Shown piece after piece: positions 36,851-49,304 of a stretch of DNA of 64,000 nucleotides. Origin of the DNA: Acanthochlamys bracteata. Its lineage: Eukaryota > Streptophyta > Magnoliopsida > Pandanales > Velloziaceae. The translations under genes were made by a program, and so were the position numbers. Position 1 is the first letter of the stretch, and each line of letters begins with the position of its first letter. Under the pieces are notes generated by a model that saw nothing but the letters and a program-made list of their open reading frames with translations, was not told where the DNA came from and made no database searches. The stretch lies in contig CM034144.1 of the NCBI GenBank assembly GCA_019914995.1, forward strand, positions 5,921,489 through 5,985,488, read 5' to 3'.

Positions 36851-38814
36851 ATGGAGGCAATTTCTTCAACAGTTCCATGTAAGCTTTCTCTGTACTGTCA
36901 AAAAGTGGCCAGCAAACGCCAAATTTTGCAGGAGAAAGTATTCTCATCTCGTGTGTGGCTCTTTGCAATTTTGTCATCCAACAAGGGCACTTCTTATAGA
37001 CATCTAACTGGGCAAAGACTGCTTTTAGGAAATACAAGGAGTAGAAAGGCAGCCTGTGTTTGCCAAAGTAATTTAGTTAAGAGAGGTGGAGTCAGTGACG
37101 CAAATACGTCTGTTAGAATAAAGAGACTTGCAGTTTTTGTATCTGGAGGAGGATCAAATTTTAGGTCAATTCACAAAGCCATATATGAGGGGGAAATTAA
37201 TGGAGATGTTACAGTTTTGGTTACTGATAAGACTGGTAAATCTTTATCTCCTTAAGTTTCTCCTTTCCATTCAACATATCATGATTTAAGTAAGCATCTC
37301 CTTACTCATGATAGTGTTAGTTTTTTCTGCAATTGTTCATACTCTTGATGATTACTTCTTGTTTCTACTTTTGCGAAGTGCTGTTCTTCTTAGTTTACAT
37401 CATTGAGATCTTGTGGCATTTTTAGTTACATAGCCTATACTTTCTGCATGAATTGGTTTTGCATAGTTTCTGTATTCTGAAGGTATGCAGAACATTGACT
37501 AGGTAATATTGATACTGAAATCAGTAGCTCATTTAATATCACAATTCACAAGGATCGTTCTTTATGTTTTGTCTCAAACAAATTGAATGAATTTGGAAAT
37601 GGTCTCCTGATAATGTCCATTCTGATCTGTGCTACTGGTTCCTGTGAATTAGATGTTAAATGTTTTCTTCCTGAAAACTCACCAGTCTTGTTGCTTAGTG
37701 AAGTAGTTTTAATATCTAGTAATTACTGCTTTGTGCCAGTGCTTCCTTTTAACTTGCAAAACCAGGTTGTGGAGGTGAGGAGTATGCAAGACATAACGGT
37801 ATCCCAGTCATCTACTTTCCCAAGACAAAATCTTCGCCAGATGGTGTAACAGTTGACGATCTTGTAGATGCTCTAAAGTAGGTCAATTTCTGAATACTCT
37901 TACTTCTTAAAGAGAAACTCATATAGCTAGGTAGTGCCTATTAGTGTAAATCTACTCTTTATTGAAATTCTTCAATGTTGATCCTTTAGAAGCTTTCTTT
38001 TTTGAGTTTGTAATGCTGTCTTGAATATTTTTTAATACTGTACCCGTTATTTGTGTGTATACAGGACATATAGAATTGATTTTGTCCTTCTTGCTGGTTA
38101 TTTGAAGCTCATTCCAGTAGAGTTAGTTCGGGCATTTCCCAAGTCCATAGTTAACATCCATCCCTCTCTTCTTCCAGCCTTTGGCGGCAAAGGATTTTAT
38201 GGTATAAAGGTGCATCAAGCTGTTATTGCCTCTGGGGCAAGGTACTGTTAAGGGTTTTAAGTTGGCTACTTTTTTAACTGTTATTGAAGAAGGTGTATGG
38301 AGTTGATAAGTCCTCAAAGCTTAAAACTACCTTAAAGTTTTAGCCAATTGTTGTCTTACCTGTTTGAACCTTTGCTTTTAATATGACAATTACACATAGT
38401 TAAGAATCATATATGCTTAACGCTTGATATAAACAGAGTCCGATATTCTTTATATTGCAGATTTTCTGGTCCGACAATCCACTTTGTGGATGAACACTAC
38501 GACACTGGCCGCATTCTTGCTCAAAGGGTTGTTCCTGTCCTTGCTAATGACACTCCTGAGCAGTTGGCTTCGAGGGTGCTTCATGAGGTGATTGGTCATA
38601 CGCATTTGAGGCAATTATAGGATTATCGTCTTTCTTAATATATCTTGTTTTCTTTCACACAATATTGTATAATCTTCAGACATACATAAATTCTTTTCAG
38701 GAGCATCAACTTTATGTCGAAGTGGTTTCTGCATTATGTGAAGAACGTATAGTATGGAGGGAAGATGGAGTCCCGCTCATTAGAAGTAGAGAGAATCCAG
38801 ACCAGTTAAGCTAG
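36851..38814 (+). CDS. PurN: Phosphoribosylglycinamide formyltransferase (GART), organelle-targeted
   Basis: Catalyses formyl transfer from 10-formyl-THF to GAR, the third step of de novo purine synthesis (plastid/mitochondrion in plants). Five exons: 36851-37235, 37766-37877, 38065-38241, 38461-38587 and 38701-38814; all borders GT-AG and the phases agree, giving 304 residues. Residues 1-85 are Ser/Arg/Lys-rich without family similarity, consistent with a transit peptide. The catalytic domain starts IKRLAVFVSGGGSNF (phosphate loop 98-104). It has NIHPSLLPAFGGKG with the catalytic Asn196 and His198 (E. coli N106/H108) and VDEHYDTGRI with Asp239 (E. coli D144). It ends DGVPLIRSRENPDQLS. No lesions. 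In plants the product feeds nucleotide and ureide synthesis. Identity is firm; the organelle is inferred. Confidence 0.95.
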
Positions 38815-41027
38815 TAACAACCTTACACCGACTATTTATTGTAACCGCCAATTTTCTTCTTCTTTTCGGAATATGAGATTTTGTTCTATTGCACTAAGCT
38901 CCGACCGTTATATTTACAATTTTCCTTGCAAACATATGGCAATCTTTTGTCCAATGATCTCTCGAAAGAATATTGAGTGACAAGGTTTTGTGTTGAATTT
39001 ACTGCAGAATCATTTTCTTCTTAAAGTATTTTTTTTTTACCATAGTTAAAACAAAGGAAATTCAACCAGAAAATGCACAAGTGTTATAAATTTTACAAAT
39101 TCTTAAGGGACGTTTGGAAGCGTTTTATTAAAAAACCTTTTCTGAAATAGATTTTATTTAGAGTTTTTTTCGAAAAAGCTTAATATACATACATATACAT
39201 GGATAGAGATATAAGCACATTATCTTTTAGTGGCACGTCAAGACACATTAGTCCGGTTCAGCTTGTGTAATGCTTTAGAAATGATTTTTATTGTTAGATA
39301 TAAAAAATTATGAGTTAAACATATATTGACAAAATTTTAACTCAATTGTATCATGAATTAATTTTTATCAAACTTCATGATAACAAAAATAAAATAATAT
39401 ATATATGTTTTTTGATCAATGCAAGTTCTGTTGATTAAAAACTGGAATTTGACGTATTTCGTTTGTCCTTGGAATCCGAAACCAAAAGTTGGGGATGAGT
39501 CATAAGGAACTGGTAGCTGAGCAGGAATCGATCTGGATGGCAGTTCGGATTCCTTAATTGGTTTCAAATCAACTCATATAATAATTTGATCAAAATTGTT
39601 CAACCCTAATTCAATTTATTTATTTGTATGGGTCAAAATTGTCAATCCTAATCTAACCTATTTATAATCGGATCAAATTCGAGTCGACCTATTTAATAAT
39701 ATATATAAATTATTAATTATGATATATTAAAAAAAATTATTAATTTTGACAAAATTTATAAGTTAAATAAAAATTAGTTAAATCAAGATAAATTAAAATT
39801 TATATATATACAAATTAAATTCAATTTTTTTGCTTTTATTTTTTAATTATTAAATAATATATACTATATAAATAATTATACGGATTAAACGATCATCAAT
39901 TTTGGGTCAACTCGAATCCGATCTGAACTCATTTAAATTTTTCGGGTCGACCTGAAATCGATCCGAATCCGACTAAGGTTTGACCCGAATCTGACCTTTT
40001 TTGGATCGATTCCGAATAGAATTTTCGGGTCGGGTCAAAAATTGCCACCCTTAATATCGATCCATTCGATCCACAAATCTTCTGCTAAAATTCCAACAAT
40101 TGCAGATAAACATCTGCAATTCAGAACAGTATATGCATAGGAAAATATCAAATAAAATCGCCATCCATAAGAACAACTCAGACATTATAATCAGTATTAA
40201 GTTGTGAAACCAGAAACAATACATCACCAATGGATAGTGATTCTCAAGAGAAACGTAAGGAAAGTCAGAAAAATGGTAACAACCTCAAGAATTTCCTAGA
40301 TTTGCTGGAACTTACATATCAATATATAAAGATGTCTTTTATTAGGTAATAAGAAATTTGAGGTAACATATCCATGTTTCAGAATTGCAAGTTTCATCCA
40401 TTAAACAACCTTCAGAAAAAGCCAGAAAGTCTTTAGTAAAATTTACCTGAGGTTAGCTCCACTGGTGACTTTGTTGTAGGCGCCATCATCTGGACTTCAT
40501 TATCACAATGCCTGGTGACCTGTATAAGACATGCAAATAAGTTCGTTAATAAGAATCACTATGTTCCACAAATCATAACTTCAATAAAACAAGCATACCT
40601 GTTCTTGCCTGACATGCAGTGCACAAGGACGTGTGGTATCTCCCTTTCGCATTGTTCTGTAGAAACAAAGCAGCGTGGAAATTAGGTAATGGAAAAGCAA
40701 AGTAAGTCCAGAGATATTCAATTTCTGATAGCATCAACAAGTGGTTCTCTAAAGGCACTATGGTTATTTTGGCCACGAGGAATTGCGATTCTTCTGAAGA
40801 CATTGGCTGGCAATTGTGAAGTTTGATTACCTGATAACTCAAAAAGAATGCCTCAAGCCTCGCGAGGCAATTGTGAAATCAGAAACATATTATTCTAAAT
40901 GCCGAAGTGTTTCGTACATCCTAGGATATAGTAACAGAGGTTGACAGAAACTCAAAGAAATTAAAATGAATAGACAGTCAGTTGCTTAACATCAAAGATT
41001 GTATTGAAGTTGGTATGGAGTTGCTAG
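38815..41027. other. GART-NLR C intergenic region with a transposon remnant
   Basis: 39590-40055 carries CG-rich ends (for example CGGGTCGGGTCAAAAATTGC followed by CACCCTTA) around AT-rich DNA, typical of an old inverted-repeat transposon. 40440-41020 has several splice-site-like signals on the minus strand and may be 3' UTR exons of NLR C; no conserved coding sequence is recognisable there. Confidence 0.4.
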
Positions 41028-44000
41028 CTATGGCAATGTTCTTCTCTTAAAGACACTGACTATGCTTCTGCGAAGTGACTGCTTCTCTTCTGCTGCATGA
41101 TTTACGCTCTCACTATTGCTGCTCTTCACCTCTGCCTCTTCCTCTGATGATTCTTCTTCAGCTACCGCTTCATGTTGTTGCTTCTGATGAGCTTGTCCTG
41201 CAGCGATAGTTTCATCTGAGTAGTCCAGGTCATCTTTCATAGGGAAGAAGTGAGATTGAAACGAAGATTTGAAGCTTTCTTCCAAATCTTGCCACCAAGA
41301 TGCCTGAGCATGGATCTCAAAGAACTTGTTGTTCTTTGGCATGTCTAGTATGAACGGCAAATGCTTCAGTCTTTGGCAATCAAGTATAGTGACCAATGTC
41401 AATGAAGGGAGCTCCATAGAGTAGTCGCATATCCGCATCAGTCGTGGAAGTGTTTGCAGCTCCAAGACTCGGAGCTTGATGAAGATACGTTCAGCTACTT
41501 CCTTATTTTTGAGAAATTTGCTGTCTTCCTTACTGATCACCCGTTCCATTCCCTTACAATGACTTACTTGTAGTTGTCTTAGTTGTGGTAGTCTTAGAAT
41601 CCATGTTATGTTCTTCAGTTTTGGGCAGTTAGAGATGGTCAGTATCTCAAGATTCCCCAGAGCTAAAACAGGCTCAACACCCTTGAATACGATCCTACGC
41701 AGTTTTTCAAGAAAAGATAGCTTTAGAATATGCAACCGTCGAGGAGGAAAGGTTGTTGGATCACCTTCTGCAGTCACTACTATCTCCTTCAAGCTGTCGC
41801 AAACCCCAACATCCAACTCATGTAGACACTTTCCCATATTGCTTCCAAGTAGTTTCAGCTGTAGCGAGCTTAGATTTTCTAAGTACCATATTCGAAGCCA
41901 TCTTGTTGGAAGACGATGAATTTTGTGAAGAGTTCTGATTTTGAAGCAAGCCATCCCAACAGCTCCTAGTTTTTGATTGAAGTATTCTACTGAATCACTT
42001 TCTAGTGTTGTGTTTGGGAAGGCATCTAGAACTCTGAGCGATGGCAAACTTGAAATCAGACTGTTGGAAATCTTGCCTATATCATTGTTGCGTAAGAAAA
42101 AGTACTCGAGTTTATCTAGCTTACTCAACTCCTCTGGTAATGATTGAATTTTGGTTGATGATAGATTGAGATACTTGAGCTGAACTAAGTGATTGATGTT
42201 GCTTGGGAACTCATCTAACAAAGTGTATGATAGATCCAAGTATGTGATTGATGTCAAACATGCCAAGACCCCTGAAGATACTGTTTTCACTTTGTTCTCA
42301 TTCAACATCAGCACCGAAAGGTTCTCACAAGCAAGAAGTTCTTCTGGCACTTCTTTTACTCCACTGTCTATAAGGGATATCAATTTTGCCGACTTCCATT
42401 CTCCGGTAATGTTTATTGCTTCTCCTTTCACTCCGGATCTTACCGCCCATGGATTCTTTCCAAAATAGTTGGTTAACAAGAGAGCGAAATCCCGTAAAAT
42501 GTCGTGCATCTTGACAGTAGCTTCATCAAATTCAGGATCAAGAATGCCAAGCTTTTGAAGAGTTTTAACTGCAGAATGTCCTTGATCGTATGCCTTGTTT
42601 AAGTCATCTTCAGATACTTCTATGAAACCAAGAGCCATCCAACAATGTATGAGGTCTTCTTTACTTATACAATCATCTTCGGGCCATAGCGAGCAAGCCA
42701 AGAAGCACTTCTTTAACATTTCATTTTGAAAGCGATCATAGCCCAGCTTAAAAACAAGGAAAATGGATTCTTCCATGGACGGAAGGGCTTTTGAATGAGA
42801 ACCTCGAAGCAGTGTCAGAGCATTCTCCCATTGTTGAGGATCTTTCTCATCAGACATTGCCCGCCCAACAAGACCAAGAAGCACTGGAACTCGACTATAT
42901 TCTTCTGCCATCTGCCTTGCAAGGTTCTCAATGCCCGGAGAAGATATAGTGTCTTCTTGAACATTTTCTTTGAACATTTTCCATGCATTTTCGGTACTCA
43001 GATGTTTCAACTTCACTGTTTTTGCCGACATCCTACTGCATATTTCCTCTGAGCTTGTTGTAAATATCACCTTGCGTCTGCACCAGACGAAGTCTTCCTT
43101 ATCATATGGATTTGGAATTCCAAGATGCTTGAAATCAAGAGCTCTCGGGAGGTCATCAAGGAGCAATAAGAAGTCTTTATCTTTCAAGAAATCAAATATG
43201 GTCTTCTTAACTTCGTCGGAGTTTGCTTCATTTGGTATCTGAAGCTTCAGACTGGCAGCTATGTCCTTCTGGAGTCCCTCCATACCAGCTTCTGCTGATG
43301 CAACCGTGTATATCACATAGTGAAATAACCCTTGGTTGTGGCTATTGTCATCCACTCGACGGATATAGTCCATGGTTGCCTGCAGCAAGGTAGACTTGGC
43401 TTCCATTTCTTCACCTAGTATTCCGATGACGCCAATGGATTCTTTCCCAAGGTGGTGAAGGAGTTTCTGTACATACGGTCTAATCCACACTACCTTCTGA
43501 AAGGGATCAACTTCTGGACCAAGAAGGTGATCACAAATAAGTGTTCCTAGCTGATGACCAGATGACAAACCCTGGTAATGTTTCTAAAATTTTAACAATT
43601 CTTACATAAAACTGAAAAAGAATTGAATTCATCAATAGATTTTCTGAATAGTTTTACAAACAGATTAAGATGAACACACCTCAATTTGCATCTCTGTAAA
43701 ACTGTGCTGCTTGTTTCTTTCCACCTGATAATTAAACATTGTGAGATTTAGAATAATCATCTCTGTAAAACTGTGTAGCAGTTGTTTTTCGTTGTACCTT
43801 TTGAGAGCTGACCATATCTGAAGTATCCAGCACAGGTTCATCATCAAATCGAAAGAAGTAGAACAGCAGCCCTACAACAGCCATGACAACCACAACCGAA
43901 AGAACAACGACTATCAACGGGTGATCATCTATGGCATCCCATATAGCTCTCAACACTATTTCGCCAAAGTCTAGTACTATGTAATCAGACATAGAGTTGG

Positions 44001-44232
44001 CAATGAATGAAAGGACAACGGTAGCTATTGCAAATACAAGCTGGTTGCTCAACAACTTATCTAACAGCGTAGGCTGCGGAGCCATTTCAGAACTGTTGTT
44101 CTTCTGATCCAACAGCGTAGGCTGCGAAGGCATTTCAGAACTGTTGTTCTTCTGCTTGAACAAGAGATAGTAGAAACTGATCATAATCAATAAGCCTGTG
44201 ACTGCTATCAAGCTGGTAGATATGAAGTCCAT
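41028..44232 (-). CDS. NLR C: RPS5-like NB-ARC-LRR with transmembrane N-terminus and degenerate P-loop
   Basis: Three minus-strand exons, phase 0: 43798-44232, 43680-43724 and 41028-43571 (145 + 15 + 847 residues). Exon 1 is not a coiled coil. It has three hydrophobic spans near residues 6-25, 64-82 and 105-127 (PLIVVVLSVVVVMAVVGLLF), separated by a 16-residue tandem repeat (QKNNSSEMPSQPTLLD). Exon 3 is an RPS5/RPS2-type NB-ARC. Its P-loop reads GEEMEAKS (213-220) instead of GMGGVGKT; kinase-2 is FLLLLDDL, GLPLA reads RVPVLL, and MHD is present (VKMHDILRDF). About 12 LRRs follow. Past the usual family end (WWQDLEESFKSSFQSHF) is an extra acidic tail (EEESSEEEAEVKSSNSE) with a basic end (FKRRTLP). 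The NB-LRR call is firm; that the TM exon belongs to the same mRNA rests on compatible splice sites. Confidence 0.8.
44059..44154 (-). repeat. 48-bp tandem duplication in NLR C exon 1
   Basis: Two adjacent 16-codon units (QKNNSSEMPSQPTLLD and QKNNSSEMAPQPTLLD) lie between the first and second hydrophobic spans. Near-identical at DNA level, indicating recent duplication. Confidence 0.8.
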
Positions 44233-45834
44233 GATGCAGAAGAACCAAACTGTGACTAATGTGTAACAGAAGTTTGTTGTGTTGATGTTTTAACTCATCA
44301 TTCATACGAAGATTATAAGTTTTGAAATGTTGGTGAAATTATCAAACACAATTTGAACTAATTTTTTGGCCAAAAAAAAACTTACAGGCAAAATAAAATA
44401 GTGCGTTTATATATCTATAATAATGTAATAACTTATTGGAACGGTCAGCTCTCCTAACCCTATGTATAAGTGAGTTTTTTAGAAAATAAATTTTTTTAAA
44501 AATAAGTTATTTAAAAAATAGATTAAAAGTGAGTAAAATTTTGTATCTAATTATATTAAAAGTGAATTTAAAAATTATTTTATATTTAATTGTATTTAAA
44601 GGTATATTTAACTCATTTTTAATAATATTATTTATAATATTTTATTTTTTAATATTTCGTTTCTAATTTTGAAAAACACCACTCTATGAGGGAATATTTA
44701 GGTAGGTGAACTCAATACATCTAGTCTTTTTCTAATAAGAAAAAGTTAAAATAAATGCAAAGACCTTTGGGGATACAAACTGCCCAAGTTGATCACTTCT
44801 GATCAACATAATAATTGCAAGGAGAAAAGTAACACGTTAACGTGCAACATATTATACTTAAAAAATTCTATAGAAAATTAGGACGACCCCTTGATAGATG
44901 AGTTTTCTTGTGCAGGTATTGACTTGCAATGGTTTAATTGGGAGTCGTTGATTTGCAGAAGCAATGTGCAGCACATGAGAATAAAAAACCACTCACATGG
45001 CTGGACCCTTCAAATTATTATCAGCAATTTAAGGAGTGTTTTAATTACTTGAAATTGAATTTTTACAAAAATAAATTTTGTGAAAATAAAATTCGATAAA
45101 AATAAAATTTGTTAGAATTATGGTTTGAAATAATAATTAAAATACGTGAAGTAAAATTTAGATTAAATTTTGACGAAAGTGAGATTTAGAGTAAAAATAA
45201 AATTAGAGTTCGAAATAATAATTAAAATATATAAAATAATAAAATTTATTGCTTCGGTAAAAGTTAAAATTTTTTGCGATTAACATATACTCTTAAACAA
45301 AACTATCAGTTCTCTCTTAATTTTTTTTTTTTTTTTTCAAAACTCACTTCCACATTAACTTCTAAATACAACCAAATACTAAAACTTACTTCTAAATGCA
45401 ATTAAATATAAAAGCTTTACTTATTTTTTAAAGAACTCACTTCATTACAACCAAATGTGATTTACTAATGATGAATCTTTACTATGCGATTCAACAGGTT
45501 TGGAAAGAGCAACAACTCAATATCCGTAGAGTCGCGTTTTTCTAACATGTTGTAAGCAGTCCCTGTATTTGCCTTAACAATTTCAAAGCCTTGCACTTAA
45601 TTCATCAGCCATTCACATCAGGATTGGTGAGACCAAAAGCAGAAAGCAGAAATTCATAGCTGCAACTTGAATTCAAATGTTGCTACAAAATGGTTATAAC
45701 ATAACAGCAAAGTAACAGGAGAGTAATGTATCAAAACACGCAAAATTACAACATTTCCATAGGTGATACATCTGTGCATTGCAAGATTTTACTTGTTTGC
45801 ATCAGTGTTTGAATACAAAAAACAGTTTTCGACA
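44233..45834. other. Intergenic region between NLR C and NLR D
   Basis: Upstream region of NLR C and 3' flank of NLR D. Contains A/T-rich, partly repeated sequence (AAATAAATTTTnTnAAAATAA near 44480, AAAATAAAATTTGTTAGAAT near 45090) and a T run of about 17 near 45325. No gene seen. Confidence 0.45.
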
Positions 45835-48599
45835 CTATGGTAATTCTCTAAAATGGTGTTGGAATGAAGCCTTGATGGTATCATCATTCCATTCCAAATC
45901 TTCCCACCAAGATCTTTTAGCCCAGATTTCTACCGACTTGTTTTCATTGATCATCTCGCTGGGCAGGCGCTTTAGTTTCTTGCAGTCAGTAATGGACACT
46001 GATATCAGAGAAGGAAAAGCTACTGCAGCATGGTTGCATATGCTTGAAAGCTGGTGAAGTGATTGTAAACTCAATTTGCGAAGACTGGTTAAGTTATCAG
46101 TAGATGTTGCCTTACTGTTTGAGAATCCATCTTCCTTCTTACCAAGCATCTGCTCCATACCAGCACAAGATACAATGGTTATTTCCTCAAGCCATTGTAA
46201 TTGGAGGACCCAAGTTATGTTCTTCAACTTAGGGCAGCTCTCAACCCTTAGGCGTCGAAGATTTTTAACACTTGGAGATGACTTGACTTCTCTATGCATG
46301 ATTCTCTTGAGATCCTTCATCTTACTTCCACCTTCCATGACAATTTCCTCTAAATCTTCGCAGTCGACTATCTCCAACTCATTGATGCATTCTCCTTTGT
46401 TTTCGCCCAGTTGTTGGAGTTCAAGGGATTTCATGTCTTCCAAGTGCTGCACTCTCAGCCATGCTGTCGGTAGAGAACGGAGAGTGTTGAGACTTTGCAC
46501 TTTAGAGGTACTTGTGCCAAGAGCTTTTAGCGTGTGTTGCAGAGTCTTTGGTGATTTAGGATCAATAGAGGCCAAAGGGAAAACATCTAGAATAAACAGG
46601 GATTTCATACTTGAGACCAAACTATGAGGTAGTACTCCTATACCAGTGTGCCTTAGGAGAAGATACTTCAAATTTTCCAACCCGGACAATGCACTTGGTA
46701 ATGACTTGATGCTCGTACGAGATAAGTTTAGATACTCAAGCATTTTCAGGCGACCAATGGCACTTGGAAGGTTCTGTATTCGTGTCTCCGACAAGTCTAA
46801 ATATGTAATATGTAGAATGTGCAGGAAGAACTTGGATGGAATCACTTCTATGGATGTCATGTTGAGCATCATCACAGTTAAGTTGTTGCAGAAATCAAAC
46901 TCCCACGGTAATTCTTCAATTTCTTGGCCCATCAGAGACACTCTTTCTGTGGTTCGCCACAAGTCTGTCGATCTGCTTCTTGTCATCCATTGCTGCTCCT
47001 CATCACACGAGACTATCCACATTGCCAAGCTATGTATCAAGTCGTGCATTACTACTTTCTCTTCTTCAGATGATGAATTTTGTAACAAGCAAACACTCAA
47101 AAGGTTCCAAACAAGAGTTTCTCCTTGGTTATAAGCATCATTGATTTTGCTAAACTGAGGAATCAACCCGAGCCCAATCCAACAATTGATAAGCTCTTCT
47201 TTCTTGATACCATAGCATCTAGGCCATAGCGTGCAACTTAAAAAACATTGCTTCAAAGTGTTCTCCAAATTATTGTAGCTGAGCTTCAAAACTGGAAACA
47301 TGAACTTTTCTGTATCTGGTATATTCTTCGGAATGGATTGCTGCAAAGCTGTAAGGGCAATCCGCCAGTCTCTGAGATCATTCTTGTCAAACATAGCACC
47401 TCCAACAACAACAAGGGCCAGAGGCAAACCACAACACTCATCAGCTACTTCCCTTGCGATGATCCGTATTGCTGGATTAGAGATGACATCCTTACTAAGT
47501 TTATCTTGGAAAAGGTTCCATGCATGATCTGGGTCCAAGCACTCTATCTTCAACTTTGTTGCTGCTCTCATTTCCGCGCATACAGCTTTCGACCTCGTCG
47601 TGAATATGACCATGCGCCTTTTCTCCTTAGACTCTACATCTGGAACTCCAATCTTCTCTAGGTCCAACTTTTGCCACAGATTATCAAGAAGCAGCAAAAA
47701 GCTTTTATCTTGTAAAAACTCATGGATCTTCGCATTGATTGCTTCTGGATTTGCATTCCCAGGTAGATTCAGATTCAGATCCTTTGCTAATTCCTTCCGT
47801 ATCTCATCCTCTTTAAGTTCTTCAGTAGTCCTGGCCGAGATGACATGGTCGAAAAGTTTCATACCATTCTCATTTTCACATAACCTGCGAATGTTGTTTC
47901 TGATAGCTTTCAAGAGAGTGGATTTACCAACGCCACCCATTCCCCATATTCCAACAACACGGATGTTCTCGTCTTTGATATAGTCCTCTAGCCTCTCTTC
48001 ATACGAACGCATGCCTACCACATTGACTGAATCTGGAACTTTATGAATACGAGATTGCGGCGCAGCTGAACTCACAAATCGAATCCCTTCACCTTTCAAT
48101 TTCATAATCTCTTCTCTAATTTCTATGGCGTTCTGGCTAGCACCGTAAATCGTCCAAAAACTCAGAGAAAAATCAGAAGAAATACGGAACCTTCTCAGAT
48201 GATACCTGCTTGAAACTTTGCCAACATCATCTTTCACCTTCTTCACCTGTACCAGTAGTATTTAATCATACAAGTCCAAATCGGTCGGAAAGATAAAGAG
48301 CAGTTTGAAAATGTATCCACTTTGAATATAAGTTCTTGCCTTACCTTTCTGATCCACTTCCTTTTGATATCCTCATAATCATCATCATTGCTGCCACCGC
48401 CGTGAGCAGTTCTGGCATCTTTAACAAGCACATCTTTTCTTACCTGCCTCAGTTCCTCCATGGCACTTTCCATCTCCTTGACGACGGTTTTAGCATTCAC
48501 AAGAACTTTGCAGAAGCTCCTGATCCAGAAAAAAAGAGGAGCAAGCAAATAATTCTGGATGAACTGAAATATCAAATTCATAGGCAAAAAGTTTGCCAT
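45835..48599 (-). CDS. NLR D: RPS5/RPS2-type CC-NB-ARC-LRR, apparently intact
   Basis: Two minus-strand exons, 48345-48599 (MANFLPMNLIFQFIQNYLLA; an earlier in-frame ATG lies at 48617) and 45835-48246, joined in phase 0 with GT-AG borders; about 888 residues. The N-terminal region has a hydrophobic start and a coiled coil (VVKEMESAMEELRQVRKDVL). NB-ARC: P-loop GIWGMGGVGKSTLL, kinase-2 FLLLLDNLW (second Asp replaced by Asn), RNBS-B MVIFTTRS, CCGLPLALVVVGG, RNBS-D QCFLSCTLWPRCYGI, MHD in VVMHDLIHSL. LRRs extend to WWEDLEWNDDTIKASFQHHF. No lesion visible. It is a tandem paralogue of NLR C, about 1.6 kb away in the same orientation. It likely encodes a functional sensor or partner NLR; the recognised ligand is unknown. 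Confidence 0.9.
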
Positions 48600-48714
48600 G
48601 AGCAGAAAAACTTTCAACTACGACGATAGGCTGAAGATTGCTGCCTTCTACCAGACTTCAACCCTGTTGTTGTTGTGAACACTTCGATGTACACTGTTGG
48701 CAAACTCAAAGCAA

Positions 48715-48721
48715 TTATATA
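48715..48721 (-). promoter_or_regulatory. TATA box of NLR D
   Basis: TATATAA on the minus strand about 115 nt upstream of the ATG at 48599. A MITE begins just upstream (48731), so the distal promoter is transposon-derived. Confidence 0.4.
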
Positions 48722-48730
48722 TTTGGTAAA

Positions 48731-48955
48731 GAGTGCGTTTGGTTTCAATTTTTCCAATAAAATTTTTAAATTTTTTATTTTATATATTAATATATTTTTT
48801 ATAAATATTTAAAACTTTATTTAAAAATTTTACGTAATAAATTTTTTTATTACATATTTTTTTTAAAAATAAAAAATATAATTTTTTTTAAAAAAAATAT
48901 TTTTTGTTCTAAAAAAATTTATTTTATAAGTAATCTCAAAACGCTCCCAAAATGT
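48731..48955. repeat. AT-rich MITE, family 1 copy in the NLR D promoter
   Basis: Starts GCGTTTGGTTTCAATTTTTC and ends AATCTCAAAACGCTCCCAAA. Core TTTACGTAATAAATTTTTTT. Confidence 0.55.
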
Positions 48956-49304
48956 ATCAGAAGTCAAGTCTATTTAATTTACTTATGTTGGTATATCATA
49001 CATATTTAAGCTAAGTCTTTGTTAATGCGACTATATATACATATGAGTATGAACGTGTTAGGTAACAGCGAATAGTCGTAGAGATCCCAACAGCAACTTT
49101 ACGAGCGGTGCCCTTCTTTCATTGTGTGCGCATCTTTGACAGTAGTTATCACTATTTTATTAATTTTTTTAATTTGTAATAAATATTTTATAATATTTTT
49201 TTAATCCAAAATTTTAAAAAAAGAGATAAATTATATATTAAAACATATCAAAATAAATATTTTCTTAAATTTTTATTTAAATGTTCGCAAATATCTCCTC
49301 GTCT

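Noticed and set aside
40573..40842. 89-codon minus-strand ORF downstream of NLR C
   Set aside because: Overlaps several splice-site-like signals, no recognisable family, more likely 3' UTR or intron.
46076..47983. Several 90-180 codon plus-strand ORFs
   Set aside because: All are antisense to the NLR D coding exon.
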